A stretch of 34,303 nt of DNA, taken from contig JACQTX010000092.1 in assembly GCA_016210585.1 (NCBI GenBank), forward strand, positions 1-34,303, given 5' to 3'. Positions 1 to 8,054 of this stretch are shown in pieces. Positions within the stretch are counted from its first letter, which is position 1. Every line of letters begins with the position of its first letter. Source of the stretch: Chloroflexota bacterium. GTDB lineage: Bacteria > Chloroflexota > Dehalococcoidia > Dehalococcoidales > JAFGLR01. The position numbers and the translations under genes are program-made. The notes below the pieces were generated by a model, which was given only the letters and a program-made list of their open reading frames with translations, had not been told where the DNA came from and ran no database searches.

Positions 1-1
1 C

Positions 2-247
2 AAGTTTATCGAGGCGGTGAAGCGGGAGCAGCCTGATATCCTGGCCCTGTCCGCCCTGCTGACCACGACCATCCCGCGCATGAAGGAGGTCATCCAGGCC
101 CTGAGCAGTGCTAATCTGAGGGACAGGGTGCGGGTGATGGTAGGCGGGGCGCCGGTGACCCAGAGCTTTGCTGACTCGATTGGTGCTGACGGGTATGCCC
201 CGGACGCCGTGCTGGCCCTGGAGCGGGCCAAGCAGTTGCTGGACTGA
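2..247 (+). CDS. Corrinoid (B12-binding) methyltransferase protein, C-terminal fragment
   Basis: The reading frame is open from the first bases of the window, so the gene is cut off at its 5' end and only about 81 residues remain. The fragment (…DILALSALLTTTIP…, then VMVGGAPV and the ending GADGYAPDAVLALERAKQLL) matches the last strands and helix of the Rossmann-like cobalamin-binding domain of MtbC/MttC/MtgC-type corrinoid proteins. These carry the methyl group between an MttB-type methyltransferase and a second methyltransferase. The DxHxxG cobalt-ligand motif would lie upstream, outside the window. An MFS gene follows 40 bp later on the same strand. RACo and an MttB-family gene lie within 10 kb, which supports the assignment. 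Confidence 0.85.
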   Translation, partial: KFIEAVKREQPDILALSALLTTTIPRMKEVIQALSSANLRDRVRVMVGGAPVTQSFADSIGADGYAPDAVLALERAKQLLD

Positions 248-287
248 CGTCTTCTCTATGGTCTTACGCGGATGAACGGGAGCTTGT

Positions 288-1508
288 GTGCCTGATTCAA
301 GCCGACCCGGGCTATACTATGGCTACGTCATAGCCATAGTGTCATTTGTTATTATCTTCATAGCAACAGGCCTATTCTACAGCTTTGGCGTTTTCCTGAA
401 ACCGGTGCTGGTGGAGTTTGGCTGGACGCGTGCTATGACTGCCGGCGCCTTTTCCCTTTCGCTGGTCTTCGGTGGTCTTCTGGAGATGGTCACCGGCAGG
501 TTCACCGATAGGTTCGGCCCCAGGCTGGTGCTTACCGCTTGCGGGTTCATGATGGGCGCCGGCATTATGCTCATGTCCCAGGTCAATGCTGTCTGGCACC
601 TCTACCTGTTCTACGGCGTCGTATTTGGTATCGGTCTGAGCGGCACCTTTATCCCACTCCTGTCCACGGTCGCCAGGTGGTTCCGTGCCCGGAGAGGTAT
701 GATGACTGGCCTGGTGGGCACAGGCATCGGGAGTGGCGTGTTTACCTTTCCCCTGCTGGTGGACTGGCTCATCGGGAGCTACGGCTGGCGGACCGCGGCA
801 ATGGTCATAGGCATTGCTTCACTGGTAATAGTAATGTTGTGTGCCCAATTCCTGCGCCGTGACCCTGAGGGCCGGGTGGCACGGGACGAAGCCGAGCAAC
901 CTTCCGGCAAGAGGATGCCCGCAGACGAGGGGCCGCCTTTCAGTGTGGCAGTCCGTTCCAGGAGTCTCTGGATGATGTGGGGTGTCTATCTTTGTGCCGG
1001 GCTTGTAATCTACACTATGTTGTCACACATCGTTATCTATGCCACCGGTCTCAATCTGCCTGACAGGAGCGCCGCGCTGGTTCTCAGCATCATCGGGGCC
1101 GTAAGCATGAGTGGCCGGTTCCTCAGTGGCTTTATCAGCGACCGGATCGGCGTGCGCACTACGCTCATCATCGGGCTTTCGGCTATGACCACTGCCATGC
1201 TCAGCCTGCTGGCTATCAGAGAGATATGGGTGCTCTACTTTTTCGCGGTAGTTTTTGGCTTTAGCTACGGCAGTGCCCTGGCACTGCAGCCGTTGGTGGT
1301 GGCGGAAACCTTCGGCTTACGAGCACACGGTGCACTGTATGGTCTGGTGGACAGCGGTGCCAATGTTGGTGGTATTGTCGGGCCGGTGCTGGCCGGTTAC
1401 ATCTTCGATACTACCGGCGATTATCGGCTGGCCTTTATCATACTTGGTGTTGGCAGCCTCACCGGACTGATACTGACGGTGGTATTGAAGACTGCGCACC
1501 GCAGGTAG
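288..1508 (+). CDS. MFS transporter, oxalate/formate or monocarboxylate-porter-like
   Basis: This is a 406-residue integral membrane protein with about 12 hydrophobic segments and a charged central loop near residues 195-225, typical of the major facilitator superfamily. The start GYVIAIVSFVIIFIATGLFYSFGVFLKP, the GRFTDRFGPR loop after TM2 and the matching SGFISDRIGVR loop after TM8 resemble the oxalate/formate antiporter and monocarboxylate groups. The GTG start at 288 has a GGGAG ribosome site just upstream. It sits 40 bp behind the corrinoid protein gene and is probably cotranscribed, so it may import a methylated substrate or export the product. The substrate cannot be read from sequence. 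Confidence 0.85.
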   Translation: MPDSSRPGLYYGYVIAIVSFVIIFIATGLFYSFGVFLKPVLVEFGWTRAMTAGAFSLSLVFGGLLEMVTGRFTDRFGPRLVLTACGFMMGAGIMLMSQVNAVWHLYLFYGVVFGIGLSGTFIPLLSTVARWFRARRGMMTGLVGTGIGSGVFTFPLLVDWLIGSYGWRTAAMVIGIASLVIVMLCAQFLRRDPEGRVARDEAEQPSGKRMPADEGPPFSVAVRSRSLWMMWGVYLCAGLVIYTMLSHIVIYATGLNLPDRSAALVLSIIGAVSMSGRFLSGFISDRIGVRTTLIIGLSAMTTAMLSLLAIREIWVLYFFAVVFGFSYGSALALQPLVVAETFGLRAHGALYGLVDSGANVGGIVGPVLAGYIFDTTGDYRLAFIILGVGSLTGLILTVVLKTAHRR

Positions 1509-1553
1509 GGGAGGCAGGTTGACCATGATGAGGGAGCGCTGCTTTCGCAGGAA

Positions 1554-2288
1554 TCACTCCAGTATTTCGGCGGTCTTCAGGAAATACCAGTAGCATTTCG
1601 GATTGTTACCCAGGGCACGTAGCTGGCGGGATACCTCCATGCTCACCCAGGACATTATCTCCGGCTTTTCTTCCGCCATGTATCTCTTATGCTCTTCGGC
1701 AAGCTCCGGTGGGTAGGTGCCCGCCACGTAGTGGCATTCCAGAATACTCATGCCCGCCTTCAGCTCCCGCCGCTTCACCGCCTCGAATTGCTCAGGACTG
1801 ACCTGGTGGAAGTGGGACAGGTAGTAGTCGGGCATATCGGCGGGGAGCACCGGTGCCAGCTCGGACACCGCCAGGGCTTTGACCAGCCTGACGTGTCCCA
1901 CACCTAGCTCACTATCGAGCAAATCTCTGAGAGCTGCCGGGCTAGAGCCTTCTTTATTGATGACATACCGCAGCAGGCTTACCTTCAAGAAGCGGCCCGG
2001 CCCAAGCCCGGAGAGTATGCCGCGGACAATTGACCTGGCCCGCTCCTCAATAAGCTTATCGAAAACGGTGCAGAGCTTGCGGCAGAACTCCTCCGCCGCA
2101 GGAGTCTGGCAAAGGCGCAAATAATCGGCATCCCTTTCCAGAATCCCATCCGCTACGAGCCTGTCAGCCGCGGCGGCTATCGTTCCTTGACCTTCCTGGA
2201 GAGCGCTGCTAATATGGTCATACCTGACCGGCCCCGACGCGGCCAGGACATATTTAAGGATTTTTACAATCGGCGGTATTTCCTTCAT
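1554..2288 (-). CDS. Winged-helix-like protein of unknown function, candidate regulator
   Basis: I do not recognise the family. The 244-residue protein begins IPPIVKILKYVLAASGPVRYDHIS and runs into AAAADRLVADGILERDADYLRLC, which looks like an N-terminal winged helix (recognition helix, then beta wing). The rest is helical and rich in charged residues, ending CYWYFLKTAEILE. I chose the ATG at 2288. A TTG 75 bases further upstream in the same frame coincides with the -35 box of a good minus-strand promoter, so it should not be translated. The gene is divergent from the AAA+/VWA/RACo operon and shares its control region, so a role as local regulator is a reasonable guess but unproven. No ribosome site is evident. 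Confidence 0.6.
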   Translation of the reverse strand: MKEIPPIVKILKYVLAASGPVRYDHISSALQEGQGTIAAAADRLVADGILERDADYLRLCQTPAAEEFCRKLCTVFDKLIEERARSIVRGILSGLGPGRFLKVSLLRYVINKEGSSPAALRDLLDSELGVGHVRLVKALAVSELAPVLPADMPDYYLSHFHQVSPEQFEAVKRRELKAGMSILECHYVAGTYPPELAEEHKRYMAEEKPEIMSWVSMEVSRQLRALGNNPKCYWYFLKTAEILE

Positions 2289-2291
2289 AAT
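2263..2291 (+). promoter_or_regulatory. Sigma70-type promoter of the AAA+/VWA/RACo operon
   Basis: TTTACA (2263-2268) and CATAAT (2286-2291) are spaced by 17 bp; each hexamer differs from consensus by one base. The predicted start near 2298 leaves an 11-base leader before the ATG at 2309. The -10 box overlaps the start codon of the divergent gene. Confidence 0.45.
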
Positions 2292-2308
2292 AGAGCCAGA
2301 GAGGGACG

Positions 2309-3868
2309 ATGTGTGCTGAGACGAATCTAAGCAGATTATATTTGGGTAATCATACCGCGTCAAATTTCGACTTAGCTAGCTATCAGCCGCTGCCGGTGGC
2401 TCACCAGCTCAGGGCTATGATCCTGCGCCGGGTGAGGGCCGGTCTGCCCGTGCTGCCCGAGATAGACGGCAGAGAGGACACCAAGGCCGATGTGGTCAGG
2501 GCGCTCCTGTCCGGGCACAGCCCTTACTTAGTATCTGAAGAGGGCACCGGTAAGACCAGGTTAGCCCGGTCACTGAGCCGCATTTTGCCGGCGGTACCCG
2601 TCATCAGAGGCTGTCCCTACCATGATGATCCCAAGTGGCCGGCCGAGCTGCTGTGCCCGAGGTGCCGGGAAAGCGAAGACCCTGTCAGGGACTTCGGCAT
2701 TGAGCTTCTACCGGGACCAAAAAGGTTTTCCCGCATCCAGGGCAACGAGTATACCAACGAGGCCAAGCTGCTGGGCGTGAAGGACATACAGGCCATTGCC
2801 AGGGGCGGCAGCCCGTCAGACCCCAGGATATTCACCGGGACCGGTGTCTTCAGGGCCAACCGGGGCATACTCTTCATAGATGAGCTACCGGTCATCCGGA
2901 CGAAGGTCCAGGTCTTGCTCCACCCTATTCTTGAGGAGAAAAAAGCCATTTTGGAGGAGTACGGCTGGGAGCAGCCGCTTGACCTCGTCGTCATCGCCAC
3001 CGGTAACCCCAAGGGCTTCTCACACGTCAATGACATACCGCGCCCGCTCCAGGACAGGCTGGAGTATATCCATATGGACCTGCCATCGGAAGACATTGAA
3101 AAGCAGATACTGCACAAAGAGAGGTTCACGAGCTTGGCCGTCCCCGAGAGGAATGCGGTATCATCGGAGGACTTCTATATTAGCCCGGATGAGGTAAAGA
3201 GGACGGCGGCAGTCCCGTGGTGGATTACCGACCTTATCACCAAAGCTGTTAGATGGGGCCGGGCCTGCCCACACCTGGAAAGCCGGCCGAGTGTGCGGGC
3301 GACCGTCCATGCCCTCGATCATACCTGTGCCAGTGTGGAGATGGAGAATCGGCATGTGGCCGATGTGCGGCATGCCTATCATGGCCTGAAGCTGGCCTTA
3401 AGGGGCAGGATGCAGGTAAGGGCTGACCTGAAGGACTTTGACAATCCCGGAAAGGACTTCGCCCTGCGCGATAGACTGGTGGCCGACTTCATGTGGAATG
3501 TGCTGGAGGACATGTGGGCGGAAGGCGGCCTTCTCTCTGGCTGCGATAGGCAAAAGGCCGGTGCCGAGCTGGCCTTCCTGCTGGTGTCAGGTGGTATTGA
3601 CGAAAGTCGCGGGCGTGTGCCTACTGACTTGCTCAACCAGCATGATGAGATTAGAGGAATCATTGGGAAGATGTGTAGCAGGGGCAGGGAAGAAGCCAGT
3701 AGCCCGTTAGAATCCGAGCGTAAGCTGTATACCAGCACGGAGAAAGACATTGTGGAGGAGCGCGGCTACTCGGCACTGGAGATGCTGGTAAACCTGTTTG
3801 CCCATTCGGGGACTGTACGGCTGCCGGAGAAGAGCGGTATCTTCCTCTGCCAGAAGCTTTCTATCTGA
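2309..3868 (+). CDS. ChlI/BchI-type (MoxR-like) AAA+ ATPase
   Basis: This 519-residue AAA+ ATPase is of the magnesium-chelatase subunit I type. It has a P-loop near 76-83 (SEEGTGKT), Walker B GILFIDEL (D191, E192), and sensor-1 VVIATGNPKGF. The ChlI feature FRANRGILFIDE is present, plus a three-cysteine insert (C102, C116, C119) just after the P-loop region. The first P-loop glycine is Ser76. The C-terminal third has no motif I recognise. The VWA gene begins one base after its stop and RACo follows, so the three form one operon. ChlI/MoxR ATPases act with VWA proteins to insert metals or remodel metalloenzymes. No ChlH/CobN chelatase subunit is in the window, so corrinoid-protein maturation is my inferred role. 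Alternative start: ATG 2417. Confidence 0.85.
   Translation: MCAETNLSRLYLGNHTASNFDLASYQPLPVAHQLRAMILRRVRAGLPVLPEIDGREDTKADVVRALLSGHSPYLVSEEGTGKTRLARSLSRILPAVPVIRGCPYHDDPKWPAELLCPRCRESEDPVRDFGIELLPGPKRFSRIQGNEYTNEAKLLGVKDIQAIARGGSPSDPRIFTGTGVFRANRGILFIDELPVIRTKVQVLLHPILEEKKAILEEYGWEQPLDLVVIATGNPKGFSHVNDIPRPLQDRLEYIHMDLPSEDIEKQILHKERFTSLAVPERNAVSSEDFYISPDEVKRTAAVPWWITDLITKAVRWGRACPHLESRPSVRATVHALDHTCASVEMENRHVADVRHAYHGLKLALRGRMQVRADLKDFDNPGKDFALRDRLVADFMWNVLEDMWAEGGLLSGCDRQKAGAELAFLLVSGGIDESRGRVPTDLLNQHDEIRGIIGKMCSRGREEASSPLESERKLYTSTEKDIVEERGYSALEMLVNLFAHSGTVRLPEKSGIFLCQKLSI
2335..2363 (-). promoter_or_regulatory. Sigma70-type promoter of the winged-helix gene
   Basis: On the minus strand, TTGACG (2363 to 2358) and TATAAT (2340 to 2335) are separated by exactly 17 bp. 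Transcription would begin near 2328, about 40 bases before the ATG at 2288. The box lies inside the first codons of the oppositely oriented ATPase gene. Confidence 0.6.
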
Positions 3869-3869
3869 G

Positions 3870-5093
3870 ATGATTACCGGAGTCTGCACCAGGTGTCACG
3901 TTGACAGCGATAGCGAGTTCCTGCGGGAAATCGCCTTTTCCGGCGGTCCCCTTGCGGACATTCTGGAGTTTGCCCAAGCACACGAGAACAGCGCAGTCCA
4001 CCGGGTGCTGCAGAGGTATGCTGATTTGAGGGCGGGACTGGAAAGTGATAGGCTCCGGGAATGCCAGCGAGGGTTTGACCAGCGACGCGAGAGCATTTCC
4101 GGCAAGGTTGCGGCTCTGATCCTTGCTGGTTTGGGTGTGGATGACATTGTGGACTGTCTGCGGAAAGACGTGGAATGGCGGGCCCTGGAGCGAGAGGCCA
4201 CGCGCGCCAGATGGCAGTCCCGCAGTATCATGGAAGAGGATGTCAGAAAGGCCCTGGAGAAATATGCCCGGCTCGGTGAAATCGAGGTCCGAGATAGCCA
4301 GGTAAAGGTCACGGCCAAAGGGGCGGCAAAGCTGGCCCGCTATAGCCTGGGTAAGATTTTGCAGGATACGGGCCGGAAGCTAACCGAGAATGTCTCCGAG
4401 GAGACCGGGACTGGCCCTGACCTGTCCCTGCGGACAAGGCCAGCCCAGACCGGGGATGACTATGCTTTAGTTGATGTGGAGCAAACCGCCATGAACGCTA
4501 TCGAGAGGAGCGGGGGTCTCGACTTCGAGACAGGCGATTTCGCCGTCTTCAATGAGATTGACGACCCGGGGCTGCTGGTGGGGCTGCTGATTGACAACAG
4601 TGCCTCCATGCGGGGCGGCCATAAGCTCCAGGCAGCCGCCGAGACGGCCCTCGCCCTCTACGAGCTTTTCCGCTGGGATGCGCGGGCAAGACTTAAGGTC
4701 TTCCTGTTTGCGGAGCGGGTCAAGGAGATACCGCCGTGGGCTATTTTAGACCACTTGTCCGGGTCAGGACGCACCGATATGGCCGGTGCCCTGCGTGCCT
4801 GCCGCCATGCTACGGCGGTCGAAAAAAGGCACAAGCAGGTGTATTTGATCACAGACGCTAAGGCCAATATGGACTTCGGTATTCACCAGGGGCCGGTAGC
4901 GGCCATGGCGGGCATGATGCGGGAAGCCGCAAGCTACCGGGCGGCCAACGTGCGCCTGAATATAATAATGCTGGATGAGACGCCTGACCTGCGGGAGTCG
5001 GCACGGGCCTTCGCGCGCCGCAGCCTGGGCCGGGTTGTCTTTGCCGCCCCGCACCAGCTAGGCAAGGTAATTGTGCAGGACTATTTGCAGTAG
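3870..5093 (+). CDS. VWA-domain protein, partner of the AAA+ ATPase
   Basis: This 407-residue protein has a C-terminal von Willebrand factor A domain with a complete MIDAS metal site: DxSxS at 242-246, T302 and D329. The N-terminal 200 residues are mostly helical and charged, with a CxxC pair at residues 6 and 9; there is no N-terminal AAA domain as in true ChlD/BchD. It therefore looks more like the VWA halves of MoxR/NorQ-NorD or CbbQ-CbbO pairs. I chose ATG 3870, one base after the upstream stop; an earlier in-frame ATG lies inside the ATPase gene. The tight coupling implies a stoichiometric complex. Its target is unknown, and the downstream RACo gene suggests a corrinoid protein or the methyltransferase. 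Confidence 0.85.
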   Translation: MITGVCTRCHVDSDSEFLREIAFSGGPLADILEFAQAHENSAVHRVLQRYADLRAGLESDRLRECQRGFDQRRESISGKVAALILAGLGVDDIVDCLRKDVEWRALEREATRARWQSRSIMEEDVRKALEKYARLGEIEVRDSQVKVTAKGAAKLARYSLGKILQDTGRKLTENVSEETGTGPDLSLRTRPAQTGDDYALVDVEQTAMNAIERSGGLDFETGDFAVFNEIDDPGLLVGLLIDNSASMRGGHKLQAAAETALALYELFRWDARARLKVFLFAERVKEIPPWAILDHLSGSGRTDMAGALRACRHATAVEKRHKQVYLITDAKANMDFGIHQGPVAAMAGMMREAASYRAANVRLNIIMLDETPDLRESARAFARRSLGRVVFAAPHQLGKVIVQDYLQ

Positions 5094-5117
5094 CTGACTG
5101 GGACTAGAGAGAAGACG

Positions 5118-6926
5118 GTGAGTTCGTATCATATCTATTTTGAACCACTGCAACAGTCCGTGGAATGCCGGGCTGACCAGACGCTCCTCCAGGCGGCTCT
5201 ACGGGCTGGCATAGACATCGTCAGCTTTTGTGGGGGCGTGGGGACCTGCTGGCGCTGCAAGGTCCGCATTATGTCCGGGGATATGTCAGCGCCGACTGCC
5301 GACGAGGCTCAGTCCCTGTCCCGCCAGGGGCTGGACGCTGGCTACCGTCTGGCCTGCCAGACCTACCCGTGCAGTGACGGCAAGGTATATATCGCGCCGG
5401 AGGCACTGACGGGGCTGGTGCGCGCCCAGGTGACAGGCCTGGAGCCGGCTGTCCCCCTCGAGCCGCCGGTGCACGCTTACCAGGTGAGTCTCTCGCCACC
5501 ATCCCTGTCGGACCTATATGCCGATGGCGAGCGCCTGCTGAAGGCCCTGGCAGACCAGCACCACGTCCGGGCCGGGTCTATTGACATTAATGTTCTGCGC
5601 TATCTGTCCACAGGGCTACGCGCTGCGGACTGGCGCGGGCAGGCTGTAGTGCGTGGCAGTGAAGTAGTCGCATTCAACAAGACACCGGAAAAGCTGCTGG
5701 GGCTGGCTGTTGACCTGGGAACGACAAAGATTGCCGGCTACCTGGTTGACCTGACCACGGGCCGGACACTGGCATCCGATGCTATTATGAACCCGCAGAG
5801 CGAGTTTGGCGAGGACATCATCAGCCGCCTCACCCGCGCCCTGGAGTCCACTGACAACCAGCTCCGGCTACAGGCGGTCGTAGTAGAAGCGCTCAATCGC
5901 CTGGCCGCGGATTTCTGCCAGCGGGTCAATGCTGGCCATCATGAAATTGCCGAGGCTGTCATCGTGGGCAACACGGCGATGCATCATCTGTTGCTTGGCC
6001 TGCCCGTGGGGCAGCTAGCTGCGGCACCGTTTGTCCCGGCCGTCAGCGGCGCGCTGGACATCAAGTCGCGCGACATCGGGTTGCGCATTGCGCCGGGTGC
6101 CTACGTCCATCTGCTGCCGAATATCGCTGGCTTTGTCGGTGCGGACCATGTGGCTGATTTGCTGGCCACCGAAGCCAGTCAGGCGAGGGGACTCGTGCTG
6201 CTCATAGACATCGGGACCAACACCGAGCTGTCACTGATAAGCGATGGCGAGATAGCCAGCACGTCCTGCGCCTCCGGCCCGGCCTTCGAGGGCGCGCAGA
6301 TCGAGTGTGGCATGAAAGGTTCCCAGGGTGCCATTGAGCGCCTCAAGATATCCGATAATAAGGTGGAGTATCACACGATAGGTAACACGCCTCCCCTGGG
6401 CCTGTGCGGCTCCGGTGTTATCGAGGCGGTAGCCCAACTCCTCAACCTGGGTGTGCTGAACAACACCGGTAGATTCACGAGCCATGAGCGCCTGCGCGCC
6501 AGCAACGGCCAGCGTGAGTTTGTCCTGGTCAGTGAAGGGGAGCGGGACGGCAACCCGGCTATTACCATCACGCAGAACGACGTGCGTGAGGTCCAGCTGG
6601 CGAAGGCGGCCATCAGGACGGGCATTGAGTCGCTGCTGAGAGTGAAGGGCCGCACGGAGGACCAGCTTGACAGGGTGATAATCGCCGGGTCTTTCGGGTC
6701 TTATATTGACATACCGAGCGCCATTGCCATCGGCATGCTGCCGGCGGTGCCCCTGGACCGCTTCCAGCAGGTCGGCAATGCGGCGGGGATCGGCGCCAAA
6801 ATTGCCCTGATTTCCATGGCAAAGCGGAGCGAGGCCAGTGAGCTGGCACGGCAGGTGGACTATCTTGACCTGGTGACGAGTCCTTCCTTCCAGGAGACCT
6901 TCGTGCGGTCAATGGCCTTCCGGTAG
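5118..6926 (+). CDS. RACo-type corrinoid activation protein (2Fe-2S plus ASKHA domain)
   Basis: This 602-residue protein reductively reactivates corrinoid proteins whose cobalt has been oxidised to Co(II), at the cost of ATP. An N-terminal plant-type ferredoxin domain carries the 2Fe-2S ligands C38, C44, C47 and C80 (CGGVGTCWRC, then RLACQT). After a linker comes the DUF4445/ASKHA ATPase region, with GLAVDLGTTKIAGYLVDL near residue 196, GNTAMHHLLLGL, LLIDIGTNTELSL and IAGSFGSYIDIPSAIAIGMLP. The GTG start at 5118 follows AGAGAGAAG by a few bases and lies 24 bp after the VWA gene. RACo homologues are usually near methyltransferase and corrinoid-protein genes, as here. Placement behind a AAA+/VWA pair is unusual. 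Confidence 0.92.
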   Translation: MSSYHIYFEPLQQSVECRADQTLLQAALRAGIDIVSFCGGVGTCWRCKVRIMSGDMSAPTADEAQSLSRQGLDAGYRLACQTYPCSDGKVYIAPEALTGLVRAQVTGLEPAVPLEPPVHAYQVSLSPPSLSDLYADGERLLKALADQHHVRAGSIDINVLRYLSTGLRAADWRGQAVVRGSEVVAFNKTPEKLLGLAVDLGTTKIAGYLVDLTTGRTLASDAIMNPQSEFGEDIISRLTRALESTDNQLRLQAVVVEALNRLAADFCQRVNAGHHEIAEAVIVGNTAMHHLLLGLPVGQLAAAPFVPAVSGALDIKSRDIGLRIAPGAYVHLLPNIAGFVGADHVADLLATEASQARGLVLLIDIGTNTELSLISDGEIASTSCASGPAFEGAQIECGMKGSQGAIERLKISDNKVEYHTIGNTPPLGLCGSGVIEAVAQLLNLGVLNNTGRFTSHERLRASNGQREFVLVSEGERDGNPAITITQNDVREVQLAKAAIRTGIESLLRVKGRTEDQLDRVIIAGSFGSYIDIPSAIAIGMLPAVPLDRFQQVGNAAGIGAKIALISMAKRSEASELARQVDYLDLVTSPSFQETFVRSMAFR

Positions 6927-6944
6927 GGTCTCCGAAATTCTCAT

Positions 6945-7008
6945 AAGCCGCTCATGGTGAGCCCTTCGACTTCGCTCAGGACAGGCTTGTCGAATCCATA
7001 AGCGGCTT
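6945..7008. repeat. 64-bp palindromic intergenic element
   Basis: Ends AAGCCGCTCATGG (6945-6957) and the near-complement ending AAGCGGCTT (to 7008) form terminal inverted repeats. Inside is CCTTCGACTTCGCTCAGGACAG, a word that recurs in altered form at about 7023 and 7980 and, inverted, at about 8961 and 29193. It sits between two convergent genes. I see nothing else in 6927-7171 except a related, less regular copy at about 7020-7085. Confidence 0.6.
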
Positions 7009-7171
7009 GAAATTGCCGCTCATCCTTCGATAGGCTCAGAGCTTGCCCTGAGTCCTTCGTAGAAGGACGAACGGGACGAGCGGTTCATTGCATCTCCTAC
7101 TCCGGTAATCAACCATAGGCAATGGGGGAACGTCTTGGGCTTACCATTTACCATCTCTCTCATCCGAACAC

Positions 7172-7939
7172 TCACTGCAGGCCGCCGGCAACGGTGATGA
7201 CCGAGCCGGTGATGTGCCTTGAGGCATCGGAGGCCAGGAAAAGGGCGGTATCGGCGATATCTTCCGGCTCCGCGATGCGGCCCAGTGGTATGCGGGCCTC
7301 CTCCTGCTTCAGGAGCACCGGGTCATTGACGATATAGGCAATCATGTCTGTCCTGGTATTTCCCGGGGCGATAGCGTTCACTCTTATTTTGTATTTTGCC
7401 AGCTCCTGGGCCAATACATTGGTGAGCGTAATCACGCCCACTTTGGCAATGCAGTAGGCGCTTGCCTCGGGGCTGGGGGACATCGCCCAGCGCGAGACGA
7501 TGTTGATGATATTGCCACCACCGCCCTGGGCCACCATTTTCTTGCCCACTGTCTGGCAGCACAGATAACAGCCGGTCAGGATAGTCCCAATGGTGGTGTC
7601 CCAGTCCTCCTGGCTGAACTCCAGCAGGCCTCCGAGCAGGAAGACGGCGGCGTTGTTTACCATGACGTCAATGCGTCCGAACTCACGCTCCACTCTGTTG
7701 ACGAGGTCCTCCACGTCGGCCCGCTTAGAGATGTCAACCTGCACGGCCAGCGCACGCCGGCCCAAGTCCCGAATTTTTCGGGTGACCTCATCCACCTTGC
7801 TATCGGCGGCCCTCTTGTAGCCTATAGCGACATCAGCCCCCGCCCCGGCGAAAGCCAGGGCAATGGCCCTGCCGATGCCAGACCTCGCTCCCGTGACAAC
7901 TACTTTTTTGTCTCTCAGTGAGGGATAGATCGCGGACAT
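7172..7939 (-). CDS. Short-chain dehydrogenase/reductase (FabG-like)
   Basis: A 255-residue classical SDR. The cofactor motif TGARSGIG is near residue 17, NNAAV is the structural motif, and YCIAK supplies the catalytic Tyr and Lys, with a serine in IVSRW. The C-terminus ends in the family's GSVITVAGGLQ. I chose ATG 7939 because GGAGG lies 7-11 bases upstream; an earlier in-frame start would add 16 residues unlike an SDR. It is the last gene of a minus-strand group with another SDR and an MttB-family methyltransferase, so it may oxidise the demethylated product. The substrate is unknown. The basic residue after the glycine motif hints at NADP, which is only a suggestion. Confidence 0.88.
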   Translation of the reverse strand: MSAIYPSLRDKKVVVTGARSGIGRAIALAFAGAGADVAIGYKRAADSKVDEVTRKIRDLGRRALAVQVDISKRADVEDLVNRVEREFGRIDVMVNNAAVFLLGGLLEFSQEDWDTTIGTILTGCYLCCQTVGKKMVAQGGGGNIINIVSRWAMSPSPEASAYCIAKVGVITLTNVLAQELAKYKIRVNAIAPGNTRTDMIAYIVNDPVLLKQEEARIPLGRIAEPEDIADTALFLASDASRHITGSVITVAGGLQ

Positions 7940-8054
7940 TTTTGGATCCTCCTTTCCGGCATAACCGGAATCAAATCCTTTCGACAAGCTCAGGACAAGA
8001 TTCGGATTTCGAATTTTTCAATTATTCTGAAAAGTACCAACCGTCATGAGGCTA

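Noticed and set aside
2289-2363. Upstream TTG extension of the winged-helix gene
   Set aside because: The TTG is part of a TTGACG -35 box and the extension would cover the -10 box, so it should not be in the transcript.
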